A stretch of DNA of 60,000 nucleotides, from the NCBI RefSeq assembly GCF_030272615.1, contig NC_081410.1, positions 510,321,442-510,381,441 of the forward strand, given 5' to 3'. The notes below the pieces were generated by a model, which did not search any database, was not told the origin of the DNA, and saw nothing but the letters and a program-made list of their open reading frames with translations. Each line of letters starts with the position of its first letter. Position 1 is the first letter of the stretch. Shown one piece after another: positions 46,570 through 58,255 of this stretch. The translations under genes and the position numbers were made by a program. Source of the DNA: Cryptomeria japonica (taxonomy: Eukaryota > Streptophyta > Pinopsida > Cupressales > Cupressaceae).

Positions 46570-49500
46570 TTGTTCAAGACCAAATGTAAGGTATCATGTA
46601 AATGTTGTAAAGTTGTTATTGACAGTGGTAGTTCAGATAATCTTGTTTTAGATGAGATGGTGAATAAGTTGAAATTGAAGAGATTAAAACACCCTAAACC
46701 TTACCAAATAGCATGGATTCAGGATGAACATAAGTTGTTAGTAAGTGATTAATGTTTGGTAGAATTAAAAATTGGGCATTATTGTGATGAAGTTTTGTGT
46801 GATATTATGCCTATGGATATTTATCATAATTTGTTGGGTAGACCTTGGCAGTTTGATAGATAGGCAATACATGATGGAAGGAAGAATACATACACTACTA
46901 TGGCTAATGGGATGAAGCAAACCTTGTTACCTTTGGAGGAACCTTTGAAGAATGAAGTCAATACGAATGCCAGAATTTGTTTAGTAGATGCAAGGAAATT
47001 CATGGATCGACTAAGACACGAGAATGTGTGTTTTGTCTTAATTCCTAAGAAGAGTGAGAGACCAAAACTAGAAGGAGAACACTCGGAAGGAGAACACTCG
47101 GAAGAGATAAGATATTTGCTGACAGAATATGAGGACATCATTTCAGATAATGTACTAATGGATTTCCACCTATTAGAAGTATTAGTCATTGCATGGACTT
47201 GGTTCTTGGAGCTAGTTTGCCTAATAAAGCTACACACCGGTTGACACCGATAGAGAATGAAGAACTGAATAGACAAGTGCAGGAGTTCTTGAAGAAAGGT
47301 TTGGTCAAGGAGAGTCTGAGCCCTTGTGTAGTACTAGGAGCATTAGCACCTAAGAAGAATGGAGAATGGAGGATGTGTACAGATTCAAGAGCAATAAACA
47401 AGATCATAGTGAAATATCAGTTTCCTTTGCCTAGGGTGGATGACATAATGGACTGTTTGAGTGGAGAAAAATACTTTACAAAGATAGATTTGGAGAGTGG
47501 ATATCATTAGATCAGGATCACAGAAGGTGATTAGTGGAAGGTAGCATTTAAGACAAATGAAGGACTATATGAATGCTTGGTGATGCCTTTTGGATTGACT
47601 AATGCACCAAGTACTTTCATGAGGTTGATGAATGAGGTATTGAAGAGATTCTTGGGTAGGTTTGTTATTGTGTATTTGGATGACATTCTAATTTTTCAGT
47701 AAGACAAAAGAGGAGCATTTGTTGCAGTTAAGACAAGTTTTCTAGAGGTTGAGAGAAGAAAAGTTGATGATCAATATCAAGAAGTGTACTTTCATGAAGG
47801 ATGAGTTAGTCTATTTAGGATTTGTGATATATGAGGATGGTTTAAAGATGGACCCTGAGAAAGTGAAAGCCATTGTTGAGTGGCCTACACTGGAAAGTAT
47901 TGGGGAGGTAAGATCATTTCATGGGTTGGCTAGTTTTTACCGGAGGTTTATCAAAAATTTCAGTTTAGTTTGTAACTCTATGACTCATACCATGAGAGGA
48001 GATCGGAAGGAATTCAAGTGGACCACCGGAGAAAACAAATGTTTTGAATTGTTAACGCAGAAAATGACTGAGAAGCCTGTGTTTGCTTTACCAGATTTCA
48101 ATAAAGTATTTCAAGTGGATTGTGATGCAAGTGGAACAACAATAGGAACAGTCTTGAGTCAAGAAGGGAGAGAAGTAGCCTATTTTAGTGATAAATTGAA
48201 TTATGCCTAGAGAAGATATTCAATGTATGATCAGGAGTTTATGCCATAGTTCAAGCCTTGAATAAATGGAGACATTACTTGTTGCCTAAGGATTTTGTGT
48301 TGTATATAGATCATCAAGCTTTGTAGTATTTGAATAGTCAAAGTAAGTTGAATGAGAGACATATGAGATGGGTAGAATTCTTGCTAAGTTACACCTTTAT
48401 GTTGAAGCATAGAAGTGGAAAATCTAACAAAGTTGTTGATGCATTGAGTGGGAGAAGGAATTTTATGACTGAGATGAGAGTGAGAGTATTAGGTTTTGAA
48501 GATTTGAAGACCTTGTATGATGAAGACTCAAATTTTGGAGAACCTTGGAAAGAATGTAGAGAACCAATTATGGTAGATAGAATCAAATGGTTGGATTACT
48601 TCATTCAAGATGGAATGTTATTCAAGGGAGTTTAGTTGTGTATACCTAAGAGTTCCATGAGAGAGAACCCGATAAAGGAGAAACATAGTGGGGAACTAGC
48701 TGGACATTTTGGCATTGATGAAATAGTTGCATTGGTGAGTGAGTAATACTTTTGGCCCTAGATTCATAAGGATGTTAAGAGATATGTGCAAATTTGTAGA
48801 TTTTGTCTAGTTCGCAAAAGGTAGTAGTCAAAATGTGAGATTGTATAAACCTTTGACGGTACTGGTAAGACCTTGGGAGGATATAAGCATGGATTTTGTA
48901 CTTGGATTGCCTAAGATACCAAGAGGGAATGATTCTATATTTGTGCTAGTGGATAGATTTTTGAAGATGGATCATTTCATACCTTGTAAGAAGACATTAG
49001 ATGCATTACATGTAGCAGACCTATTTTCAAGAAACTGGTGAGATTGCATGGATTACCTTAGAGCATAGTTTCAAATAGAAACACAAAGTTTGTTCCCTAT
49101 TTTTGGAGAACACTTTGGAAGAAGATGAATACAGATTTGAAGTTCAGTTCTACTTTTCATCTAGAGACTGATGGACAGATAGAAGTTGTTAACCGGAGTT
49201 TGGGAAACTTGTTGAGATGTTTAGTGGGAGATAAAACTAGAAGTTGGGATTTGATCCTTGCACAAGCAGACTTTGCCTACAACAATTCAATGAATAGAAG
49301 TACTAGAATAACACATTTTGATATTGCTACCAGAGTGCACCCTAGAGGTATAGCAAAATTGAGAGAAATTAGTAGTGAAGACCAAAAGAGTTAAAAAATA
49401 AAAGATTTTGCATGGCAGCATTGCATATTTAGGTTGAACAACATTTGGAAGACATGGACAACAAATATAAGGAGAAGGCAGATGAGAAAAGGAGACATAA

Positions 49501-49926
49501 GGAATTTGAAGTTGGCGATGAAGTCAAGGTATATCTAAGAGGAGAGATTCTCGGTTGGAACTTATAATAAGTTGTAGATGAAGAAGTTTGGACCCTATAA
49601 GATTTTGAGGAAGTTCAGTTTTGGAAATGCATATGAAGTGGAGCTACCAGATAGTCTAAGTATTTCACCTATATTCAACATTGAAGATCTTCATGAGTAC
49701 CATGAACTAGAATTCAATAAGGATAGTGTTGCAGACTTGGAGAAATAGTTTCCCCAAAATGAATCAGATCAGATTGAAGAGATTTTGGATAGTAGGATTG
49801 GACGTAGTACCCAGGACAGTCAGTATAGGGAATATCTTGTGAAGTGGAAGGACAAACTAGTTGAATATTCATCTTGGATTTCTTAGGTAGAGGAAGACCG
49901 CCTTGGTTTTCTTCTAACCCCAGCAA
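46570..49926 (+). pseudogene. pol: Chromovirus pol: protease-RT-RNase H-integrase-chromodomain (broken)
   Basis: Protease has VVIDSGSSDNLV (46612 onward) and NLLGRPWQFD. Reverse transcriptase has [34 protein letters not shown] and VYLDDILIF (about 47668). RNase H has FQVDCDASGTTIGTVLSQEG. Integrase has a zinc part (ICRFCLV, about 48790), [27 protein letters not shown] and DGQIEVVNRSLGNLLR. Stops and frameshifts include 46750, 46861, 47508, 47700, 48208, 48633 and 49039. The order RT before integrase sets it apart from the copia elements. Confidence 0.9.
49770..49886 (+). pseudogene. Chromodomain at integrase C-terminus
   Basis: The frame reads QIEEILDSRIGRST, then QYREYLVKWKDKLVEYSSWI and a stop. 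In the family the aromatic cage uses Y, W and a third aromatic residue; Y-L-V-K-W is kept. Chromodomains steer chromovirus integration to chromatin with methylated H3 tails. The Q-Y-R-E-Y-L-V-K-W-K-D block and the S-S-W-I ending are near-consensus. Confidence 0.85.
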
Positions 49927-49961
49927 AGTGAGAGGCTCACTTTTTCAATAACCTTGGATGT

Positions 49962-50743
49962 CTGATGCAAGAGCATCCTTGGTTCACAGCAATCTTGCAT
50001 AAAAAAAAAACATTTCCCTTTCTATTTGTAGTTCAGTTTTCCTTTCTATGTATCATGATTTTGGTTCACCGGGTCATGTGGAGTTGGATTCTACTTGAAG
50101 ACTTGAACATCTTTCTTGCTTTCAGACCGTAGAGCATTTGGATCACTTTTCGACAAGATATTGCTACCAATTTCCATGACAATTTCTTGTTACCAGATTG
50201 ATAGTTCTTTGTTACCGATTGCTTGAGACCTATTCTAGTGATCTACCGGAACCCATTCCAAAGCTTGCAGAGCCTTGGATGTTGATCTTGATGTTCCTTG
50301 GCGTGTGGCTGACCTTTTCTCACAATCTACATTTTATCCTTTGGATTTTTCTAAGGAATCACTTGGCGGAGGCCGACCTTTGTTATTTTCATGTTAGGTC
50401 TTGTTCTTTGGGTTTTGATCCCTTTAGGACTGACTGGATCCTTTGGATCAATATATATTTGTAATTATGCTTTAGAATGCAATCAATCAGAGAATCAGAT
50501 AGCTAGACTATATATAAAAGATAGATCTTTTGATTCAAGGTCCAGGTTGTGACCTATTCTACCAGGCCTGAGAGTCGGTATGTTGTAACCTAGTTGTAAC
50601 TGGTTGGATGTAATCAAATTTCATGTAATTAACCAATCTGTTATGCATTGCCTTCATCATATCTTGAGTTTTCATTGTGTTTACTCTTGTTGGTCGGTCC
50701 AGATTGATCTCTTTCAAGTCCCTCCTCATCGGTGACTACTTTA
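49962..50743 (+). repeat. Chromovirus 3' LTR (left border approximate)
   Basis: The right part (50482-50743) matches the 5' LTR remnant. The left border is taken at TGATGCAAGAGCATCC after the end of pol, but no second full copy exists to confirm it. Confidence 0.65.
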
Positions 50744-51947
50744 GGTTATATCTTTGTAATTTGTGATGTGTGTTGAGCTGACCTTGAAAGATAGGTTGAT
50801 GATATGTATAAATATGTAGTGCCCAAACTTTTGGGAAAAAAATACAACAATTTTTTTTTTAAAATGCTTAATTACTTGTAATTTATGTAATGATTAAATG
50901 TGGTTGTTCACGTAGTCCCACTAATTTGATAACTTAAGTGTCAACTTAATAGGTCTTTAATGCGAGAAATAAATTTTTTTATTTAACTCCTAACTAAAGG
51001 GGTAACATGTGATGTTTGTTTGTTAAGAGGGGGGGAGGGGGTAATTTAACCTTCCCCACGCCTCCTTACTCTAATAACTTTAATGGGGTATAGTTCTTTA
51101 AATAAGATTAAAGACACTAACCCAAACCTAACAACAATTTAATAATTAAATTATTTAAATTTTATTCAAGTGTTCAAAACCATTGAATTCGTCTTAAATA
51201 TAATTACTAATGAATTATATTTCAATTTCTTATAATTACTAATAACCCCATTTCTATTTAAAGTTGATTAAAATATTTCAATAATGTCAATACAACTTTA
51301 ATGTTAATTATATTCCCCCATTGCAATCCATCAATTTTACTATATTAATATTAATATAATTGCCTTATATTAATATTAATTTAATAGTTATATGTATTTA
51401 TTAGCCAACCTTATTATTATTCCACCACCATAAGTTAATTATTTATAAATGTTTATACTTATGTATATGTGTTACAACATATCCATTTATTTTATGAATA
51501 TATATAAATCCATATTTACCTCAAAAATGGTCTATAAAAACACACCCCTCTTAATATTTATTTAAATCTAATACACATTCATATATGTAACCATACACAT
51601 ATCCTTTTGATATGTGTATGAAGCTACATATACATATAAGTTAACTTTATTTTAAAACCCAACCCTAAAAGAAAACCCCTCTTTTTTTTATTTATCCTAA
51701 TTAGGGTTTCTTCTTCTTTATCCCCCTTTTCTTATCATAGCCCTAACATATTATTAGGGATTCTTATTTTCTTTTGATTGTTGCAGGAAGGGGAGGGTCA
51801 GACCCCTATTTGGTCACCATTCATGGTAGGGATGAACAAGCAAAGGGGATGTCTTGTTTGTTTGCAAGGCTTCGTAGAAATGGTTGTGAGGGGTTTACAT
51901 TGGCACTATGCGGCGAGGAGGGAGGAGCAGGAAGACAACGTGGAGGT

Positions 51948-52758
51948 TGTTAGGATTAATGATAGTCCCAAAGATACTGAGAGGGGGGGGCTGAATTAGT
52001 ATCTAATCGGTTAACAAATTCTTTAATCTTATTAAGTATTTTGCATTCCAGAACAGTGTACTAGTAAATAAGAATTAATGTAGTAAACAGAAACAATAAT
52101 GATAGCATAGAAAACACATCATAACACAAGATATTTAATGAGGAAACCCAGTGTGGGAAAAACCTCGATAGGATTTGTGACCCACAATATTCACTCATTG
52201 GCCAATGAATAAATATTACTTACAATGAAGGGCATGCACATGGAGGAAGGCCAACTGCCTAGAGCTCACTGCTCAATCTACAAAATAGAAGTCTCACTAA
52301 CTTACAAAATGGATTATGAAAATCCAATACAATGTACTACTTCAAATTAACATCAACTATGCCAGGTTTAGTACCAGTTTAAGCTCATACTATAACCATA
52401 AACCTTATACAAAATCTGTCCTATGCTTTGCATATATCTTCCTTCTTATTCGCTCATTCCTATCCCATATCCATCCATACCTAAATGATTTACAAGATGT
52501 CATACATATATGAGTGTATTACAATATGCCATGTCGGCTTTACAAAATATAATTACAATTAAATACAATAAACAAAAGTTTATTCCTGTCGGCTAGGGTG
52601 TCGATATGCATTGTTGCCGTTGCAGGTGAAGTATCTGTCGGTGTCGGTGTCTGCCAGTGTCTTTACCAAATGAATGTTGGGTGATTTCCAGAACATTTCT
52701 AGTAGGTTTCCATCAATGACAACACCATCATTTCTCATTAGAGTGTATAATGCCAATA
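51948..52758 (-). mobile_element. Solo LTR, copia type related to family I
   Basis: On the plus strand it runs from TGTTAGGATTAATG, with GAGAGGGGGGGGCTGAATTAG close by, to AATGCCAATA (CCAACA decayed). Flanks are GAGGT (51943-51947) and GAGGC (52759-52763), a 4/5 duplication. The inner core GGGAAAAACCTC and GGATTTGTGACCCACAATAT matches family I LTRs, but the sequence differs enough to be another family. Confidence 0.75.
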
Positions 52759-53099
52759 GAGGCCACCTCCAACAGCGCATGGGTTTACCCTTGCGGCTGT
52801 GAGAATGTCCCCCCCCCCACAGCCATGAAGCTTTGGCCCTATGACTGTGGGGTGCCCATCCCACAATCGCAAGGGTATACCCCTATGATTGTGGGTGGCC
52901 TCGATCCCCACAGCCCTTAACTCAACATCCAACTCGATGCCCTTTGTTTTTTAGTTAAATTTTTTTTTTAAATATAATATGGTTACACGATTTTATATAT
53001 ATATTTATATTCTTATGTGTATATATATTTATATATATACACAAACTGTATATACATAGTGTTTTCTCAGATCTATTTTTTTGAATAGTTGCATTTGTT

Positions 53100-53106
53100 A
53101 TATATA

Positions 53107-53142
<36 letters not shown>

Positions 53143-53548
53143 TGTATACATATTTAATATAAAGCTTATTGATTTCGAAAATGATCAACAAGGTGTTTTA
53201 AATACAAAATATAGGGATACATGATGATATATATAAATACATACATATACATATATACATACATATATATACATATATGTATATGTATGTATGTATATGT
53301 ATATATGTATATGTATGTATGTATATGTAAATGTATGTATATATATATATATACATGTATGTATGTATGTATGTATGTATGTATGTATGTATGTATGTAT
53401 GTATATATACATACATATATTTGTATATATATAAATATGTATATATACAAAACATATATATATATATACAAATATATATATACACAAATATATATATAGG
53501 TATATATACATATATATACATGCATACATACATATATATATATATACA

Positions 53549-53614
<66 letters not shown>

Positions 53615-53630
53615 CATATTCGCACAAAAA
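53100..53630. repeat. TATG/CATA compound microsatellite with inverted arms
   Basis: TATG repeats at 53115-53147 and 53355-53403 face CATA repeats at 53543-53608, with TA-rich spacers. The arms are reverse complements, so hairpins or cruciforms are possible. The long open frames on both strands here are artefacts of a repeat unit without stops. Confidence 0.88.
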
Positions 53631-53739
53631 TATGCTTTATAAAAAATGATGTTATTTTCTGTTTATTCTAGCATTGTTTCTTAAAGAGCAGGTATAATGT
53701 GATGTTCAGAGATGTATGTATATATATAGGGTATGTGCA

Positions 53740-54229
53740 CAAAGATGGTGGTCAAAAAAGTGGACACCAACTAAAAAAAACATGAAAAACAAGTAGCAAG
53801 TACGCAGTATTAAAATTTGAAATCACCGTGTACACACTTAGGTCCATTGTTTTCAAGCCTAAATAAAGAACCGCTTAGGAAAGTGAGCGTGTGCACGGTG
53901 TTTTTAGGAAAGTGAGTGCGTACGCGCTTTTATGTCCTAAAAAATCGCATACGCGGTACCTATCAAAAAAAGTTTTTTAAAAAATGATTGGGTCTTATTT
54001 TCCCCGTGACCATGGCATTTTTTCTCTATTTTCTCCACAAAACTGTGAACGGGCTACCATATTTCTCCACCAAACGCTATGGATCAAGATTAGTTTTGCT
54101 TAATTTTTGTCTTTTTCTCTCATTTATTCAAATTTTTTACATTTTGATTTAGATTTCGTTTATTTTGATTAGGTTTCAAAAACTAGATTCTGATAATCCA
54201 CAACAACAACAAGATGCACCTCCTGAAAA
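53740..54229. other. Region upstream of unknown gene
   Basis: Contains a repeated TAGGAAAGTGAGCGTG/TAGGAAAGTGAGTGCG pair (about 53876 and 53907) and several CpG-containing words (GCGTACGCGC, CATACGCGGTACC) unlike the CpG-poor surroundings. It could be a promoter or a transposon end. No boundary is visible. Confidence 0.35.
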
Positions 54230-55206
54230 CCCGAACAAAACCCACAAGATGCACCTCTAGTTCCTCCTTTTGACCGTACACCTAAAACACAAGAGAAATT
54301 GATTAATCAGTAAGGGTTAAAAATGTCTAAAATAAATAGACTGATTAATAAATTGAAAACATTTGAGCTTGAGCATCATAAATCCCTCACCACTATCCTA
54401 GAAACATTAGCTAGTGGTGCCACAGTCATTTCCACACAAATTACAAAATGGGCAAACTTTAGGGATATGTGTCATCAATACTATGCTAGTGGGTTATCAT
54501 ACGAGGGAGTGAAAAATAAAAATATTAGTAAACAACAAATATGTGCCCTTTTTGTTGATCCTAAAATTGGTCAGTCGTTACCTCTTAATGCAAAGAGGAT
54601 TCTCATACATTGGTGTACCAATGTGCAGATGAAGAAAATTGTTTGGCAGAGGTGGTGCATGGTCTTTGATGATCCACCTTGTAATAATTATGAGGTGCCA
54701 TTGTATATTTTGACAAAAGTATACTTTGAGTCTGTCCTCAATGTGTGGCCAAACTATTTCAACATGAGAGAGTTCCATGGTAGAGATGGAGGCTCTGCCC
54801 AAGATAGACCTAGAGCCTGTAGGTGATTAGCCCTGGAGAGTCATCACCCCTAGCACCTAAACCCAAGGTGCATCAGGTTGTCCTAATAGATCTGATAGAG
54901 TCGATGGAGCTATAGACTCTTCAGGCAGCCATAGAATTGACTGGTTGCATCATCCAGCATGGGACACAGTTAGCACACCCTCTTGTACTAGATGATGAGC
55001 CATTAGTTGCTCCAAGTGGTGACACAGAGCCCATTCAGCATGTGTGTGTCAGTTTCTCAGGGATATGCATAGGGATGGATGACAAGGTCGTTGTAGATAG
55101 ATCCACATATCATTTGTGCACAATTTGCGAGAGTAGATGTCAGACCCGCATGGCTGAGGACATGGCGCTGAAAAAGGAGTTGATGGACATGTTGTTTGGC
55201 CATTAG
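54230..55206 (+). pseudogene. Unrecognised protein gene, broken
   Basis: A frame from about 54230 (Q-D-A-P-L-V-P-P-F-D-R-T-P) meets a stop at 54310. An uninterrupted 167-codon part follows from 54323, with LINKLKTFELEHHKSLTTIL, LPLNAKRILIHWC and FDDPPCNNYEVPLYILT. After a frameshift near 54825 and a stop near 54913 it continues to CTICESRCQTRMAEDMALKK and ends with TAG at 55204-55206. Total about 310 codons, with leucine-rich helices at the N-terminus and a C-x2-C motif at the C-terminus. I do not recognise the family. The few breaks and sensible amino acid composition suggest a real former gene, possibly transposon-borne. Confidence 0.5.
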
Positions 55207-55320
55207 CCACAAACAGAGGTGTGTTGATTTCAATTCATAGCATTTTATTTATCAGTCACTTTAAATTTTTAATTATATAAATGAATTTTCATTTATACAT
55301 CGATTTAGATTGATACAAAT

Positions 55321-56108
55321 TGTAGACATCTAAAAATGGTCAACGCTTGCGGAGTCATACTTTAACATTTACGCATTGCCATATTTTAGGGTTCTTGCGT
55401 TGCATTAACATTTCTTCTATGTTGCGCACTTGGTCTTTATCATTTGCGAGCATCGAGTCCTTCTTCTACATTCCTCATTTTTATCGCTTTCAAATTAGGT
55501 CTTGTCGATAACAATCTTCAGTCATGATTTTGGTCGATCCTTATATTTCTCCTAATTTCATGGGAATGACATTTCAATTTGTCATAATTTGTCATAATTG
55601 ACAATAAATCAATTTTGACACAGAAATTTGTCATAATTTTGTCAAAATTGTCAATCAATCAATTTTGCATAGAAAGTGCAAATTTGTCATAATTTGTCAT
55701 GTTTGTCATTCTTGATTTGCAATTTCTATTCAAATCTCTTCATGCTAATCTTGTCATTTCTCCAATTTGTCTATAAATTGGATGAATTTCTTCAATCAAG
55801 GCCCCTAGTCCCTAGTTGAATCAATCACGCTTCTAGTATTCTTGCGCTATCGTCTTGTCTACTTGCTTTCACATCATGCTCATGCACTAGTAGGTGAGAT
55901 CAACAACAAAGCTATTTGAAGGAGAAAGAAGGACAATGGAGCCATATGAAGGAGACATTCAAGTTTGCAATGGTTTGTGTTTGAATTGATGTCTTGTTTT
56001 CATGTCTTTATTGAATGTTTTTAGGATTGGTCATTGCAATTGAGTTTTTGTGATTGAACTAGGTTAATGTTTATCTTGCTTTGATGATTTCCACATTTCC
56101 TATCTACA
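55321..56108 (+). repeat. Gypsy-like 5' LTR
   Basis: It starts TGTAGACATCTAAAAATGG and ends CCTATCTACA, 788 bases. It contains TTGTCATAATT-type repeats (55580-55700) and a TATA box. The inverted ends and the primer site just after support the borders; the matching 3' LTR is outside the window. Confidence 0.75.
55772..55778 (+). promoter_or_regulatory. TATA box of gypsy-like LTR
   Basis: TATAAAT lies in TTGTCTATAAATTGGATG about 450 bases into the LTR, a usual place for the U3 promoter. Motif evidence only. Confidence 0.5.
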
Positions 56109-56112
56109 TAAA

Positions 56113-56128
56113 TTGGTGAACCCGACGT
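56113..56128 (+). other. Primer binding site of gypsy-like element
   Basis: TTGGTGAACCCGACGT follows the LTR after four bases. It starts with TGG as primer sites do, but I cannot name the tRNA with certainty. Confidence 0.5.
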
Positions 56129-58255
56129 GTACTAACCCCCTAACCATGCTTTTGAGTGCTTTTGAGTTGATTTGCAGGTGAAAAACCCAAGAAACAGGGT
56201 AATGCAGGGCTTTCTGAGAACTTATGCGCTTGTGTAAGAGCAATCTGCGCCTGTGTCAAGCATTTTGTGCCTATGTCAAGGACTTATGTGCCTGTGTCAA
56301 AGGGATTTGCGCCTGTATTACTGCATTCTGCACCTGTGTCACTACAATCTGCACCTGTGTAAGACATTCTCCGCCTGTGTAAGGCCAGAAACAGAGGTAA
56401 AAGGCACTATTTTTACTTGCAAATTGTTTTGTTTTGCATTTTGTTTCTACTTTTTGGTCTTTTGGTACTAATTCTTTGTGCAGCACCTTGGCATTACGCA
56501 TGACAAAGACAACAAATGAAACTATTAACACATTTTATGTAGGTTCGATAGTCAAAGACTAAGCAAATTAAACTTCTAACTTGGTGGTTTTGCAGGTTGC
56601 CTTATACTCCAACTAAACCTTGTGTTTGTAATTCATAATTAGGCACCTAGTTTTGATTGCTAAGTAGGATGGAATGAACGTATGTTTTCTTTGATTGTTG
56701 AGTTTGACATTGGAGTAGGAGAGTATGCTCTCATCCTTCTTAGGGTGATCAGAAATCCAGATCTTCGATACCATTCTCATGTTTTGATTGTGTGTTACCT
56801 TTAGAGGGCCTGCCTTCCCAACCATTTGCTTTCTTTTGCAAGCGACAATCATGAGAAGGGAATGACCCAAAGTGAGTACGGCTAGAATACCTTCGCATTC
56901 TAACTCACTATAAACAAATACCTGATGAGCGAAAGCTTTGAAGGAAGGGTTACGTGGGAATTGTAGTTACTTGGGAAGTGATGACCCTTGGACTCTTTCT
57001 CATATCAACATCTAAGTAGGGCCTCAAGGTCTAAATCGTGCTTGCGCAACTACATTTGTTTGGTATCTTGGTGGGCTTAATGTCTCAATCACGCTTGTGT
57101 GACACCAAGGAGTAACGCTTAACAGAAATCTTGACTAAACACCTTGTATTTAGAGGCCAAAAATCCTTCTAGTTGCTTGAGAAGGACAAGTTCAGATACT
57201 TGGAAGAGATACTAAGTTCGCCATGGGGAGATTTCCATGGGGACTGATGCTTGGCTGCCCTAAGAAGTGAGTGTCATGGAGGGGAGCCCGTGGGGTCAAG
57301 CATCTATGTATTCTCCTTGAATCTCATAATGAGTCTACCTCTCAAGTACCTATTGCCCTTGCCATCCATAAGAAATGTGTGAATGAGCATGATTGTCTTG
57401 AGTCTAAGTTAAAATATCTTGTCTTCTTTACTTGTCAAAAGTTGAGTTGTGTCTCATTTAAAAAACAAGACAAATTGATTCAAAACAAGGTTAAACACAA
57501 GAACATTTCATCCAACAAAGTTCAAAACATCTTCAAACATGGTTGTCAAACATTTTTCAAAATCTTGTCTCAGCATTCATGTCACTTAGATTTAGGTTCA
57601 TCCTAGGTTTGCATTTTGCAAAGTCATTGTCAAGTACCAAGGTTAAGTTTCACATAGGTCATACTCCTTTGCATATCAATAAGGGTCATCCATTTTGCAT
57701 GTGTCCTCTTGCATTAGAGTAATAACATTTCATAATTCAAACTTAGATTGACATTGTCATACATTTGCATTTGCATACCCTAGGTCCCTTCATTAAGCTT
57801 AGGTCATTATCATATCATATTAGGGTCACTTGCATAGTAATTGTCCCTTTGTATATAGTGTCAAAAACTAGGTTTTGTCATACTTGAGTAATCCAGATCT
57901 TTGATAAACCCTAAGTTATTGTTAGGAAGTCTAGACCTTATCAAACTTTTGTCTTTTTGTCATCATTGTCATTCGGTCAAACCTAGCTTAGTATCCAAGC
58001 ATATAGGGGAGACATTGTCATTTTGTCCTTTTATCACTTGGTCCTTTTGTCCTTTGAGGTCTAGACATCATTTCAATTTAAGGGTCTCTTTCTTAGATTT
58101 GCATTCCAAAAAGTTTGTCAAAATCTTGAAAAACAACCAAAAACATAGATTGCATTCTTGCCATAGATTGCATTTTCATCTATTTAGTTTGCATTTAGTT
58201 GCATATCATACATTATCCTTGAAAAATTCCAAAAATATTGCATTCGCATAGTGAC
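56129..58255 (+). other. Long untranslated leader of gypsy-like element
   Basis: About 2.1 kb without a conserved frame. It holds a degenerate tandem repeat at about 56223-56395 and then TCATT, TTGTC-rich sequence. The ORFs at 57271-57606 and 57901-58251 show no domain and are not called. Confidence 0.55.
56223..56395 (+). repeat. Tandem repeat GCGCCTGTGTCAAG type, about 8 units
   Basis: Units of 20-23 bases share (G/T)GCGCCTGTGT(C)AA with variable ends, from GCGCTTGTGTAAG to CCGCCTGTGTAAGG. They lie in the leader shortly after the primer site. Confidence 0.75.

Larger units (their letters stand above)
45008..50743 (+). mobile_element. Ty3/gypsy chromovirus (broken), 5' LTR truncated
   Basis: LTR ends at 45008-45269 and about 50482-50743 match closely (CAATCAATCAGAGAATCAGA to CTCCTCATCGGTGACT). 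Between them are gag, protease, RT, RNase H, integrase and a C-terminal chromodomain in gypsy order. The primer site TGGTATCAGAG (45272) is again the tRNA-Met type, common in chromoviruses. The upstream part of the 5' LTR is replaced by a family I LTR fragment, so no target duplication can be read. Confidence 0.9.
50815..53700 (+). mobile_element. Second, distant large-LTR copy (right end unclear)
   Basis: TGTAGTGCCCAAAC, followed by a poly-A/T stretch and AAAATGCTTAATTA, resembles the solo LTR start at 39653. So do the AT-rich middle, the TTAGGGTTTCTTC block before a GC-rich part, and the TTTTTT-AATATAATAT part after it. It is split by a solo LTR at 51948-52758 and runs into a microsatellite. 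No end or duplication could be placed, and it may be truncated. Confidence 0.45.

Noticed and set aside
53355-53608. CRISPR-like regular repeats
   Set aside because: Tetranucleotide microsatellite without unique spacers, in a plant nuclear context.
53166-53642. Five long overlapping ORFs on both strands (up to 153 codons) rich in Y, I, C, M, H
   Set aside because: They are translations of a TATG/CATA microsatellite that happens to lack stops.
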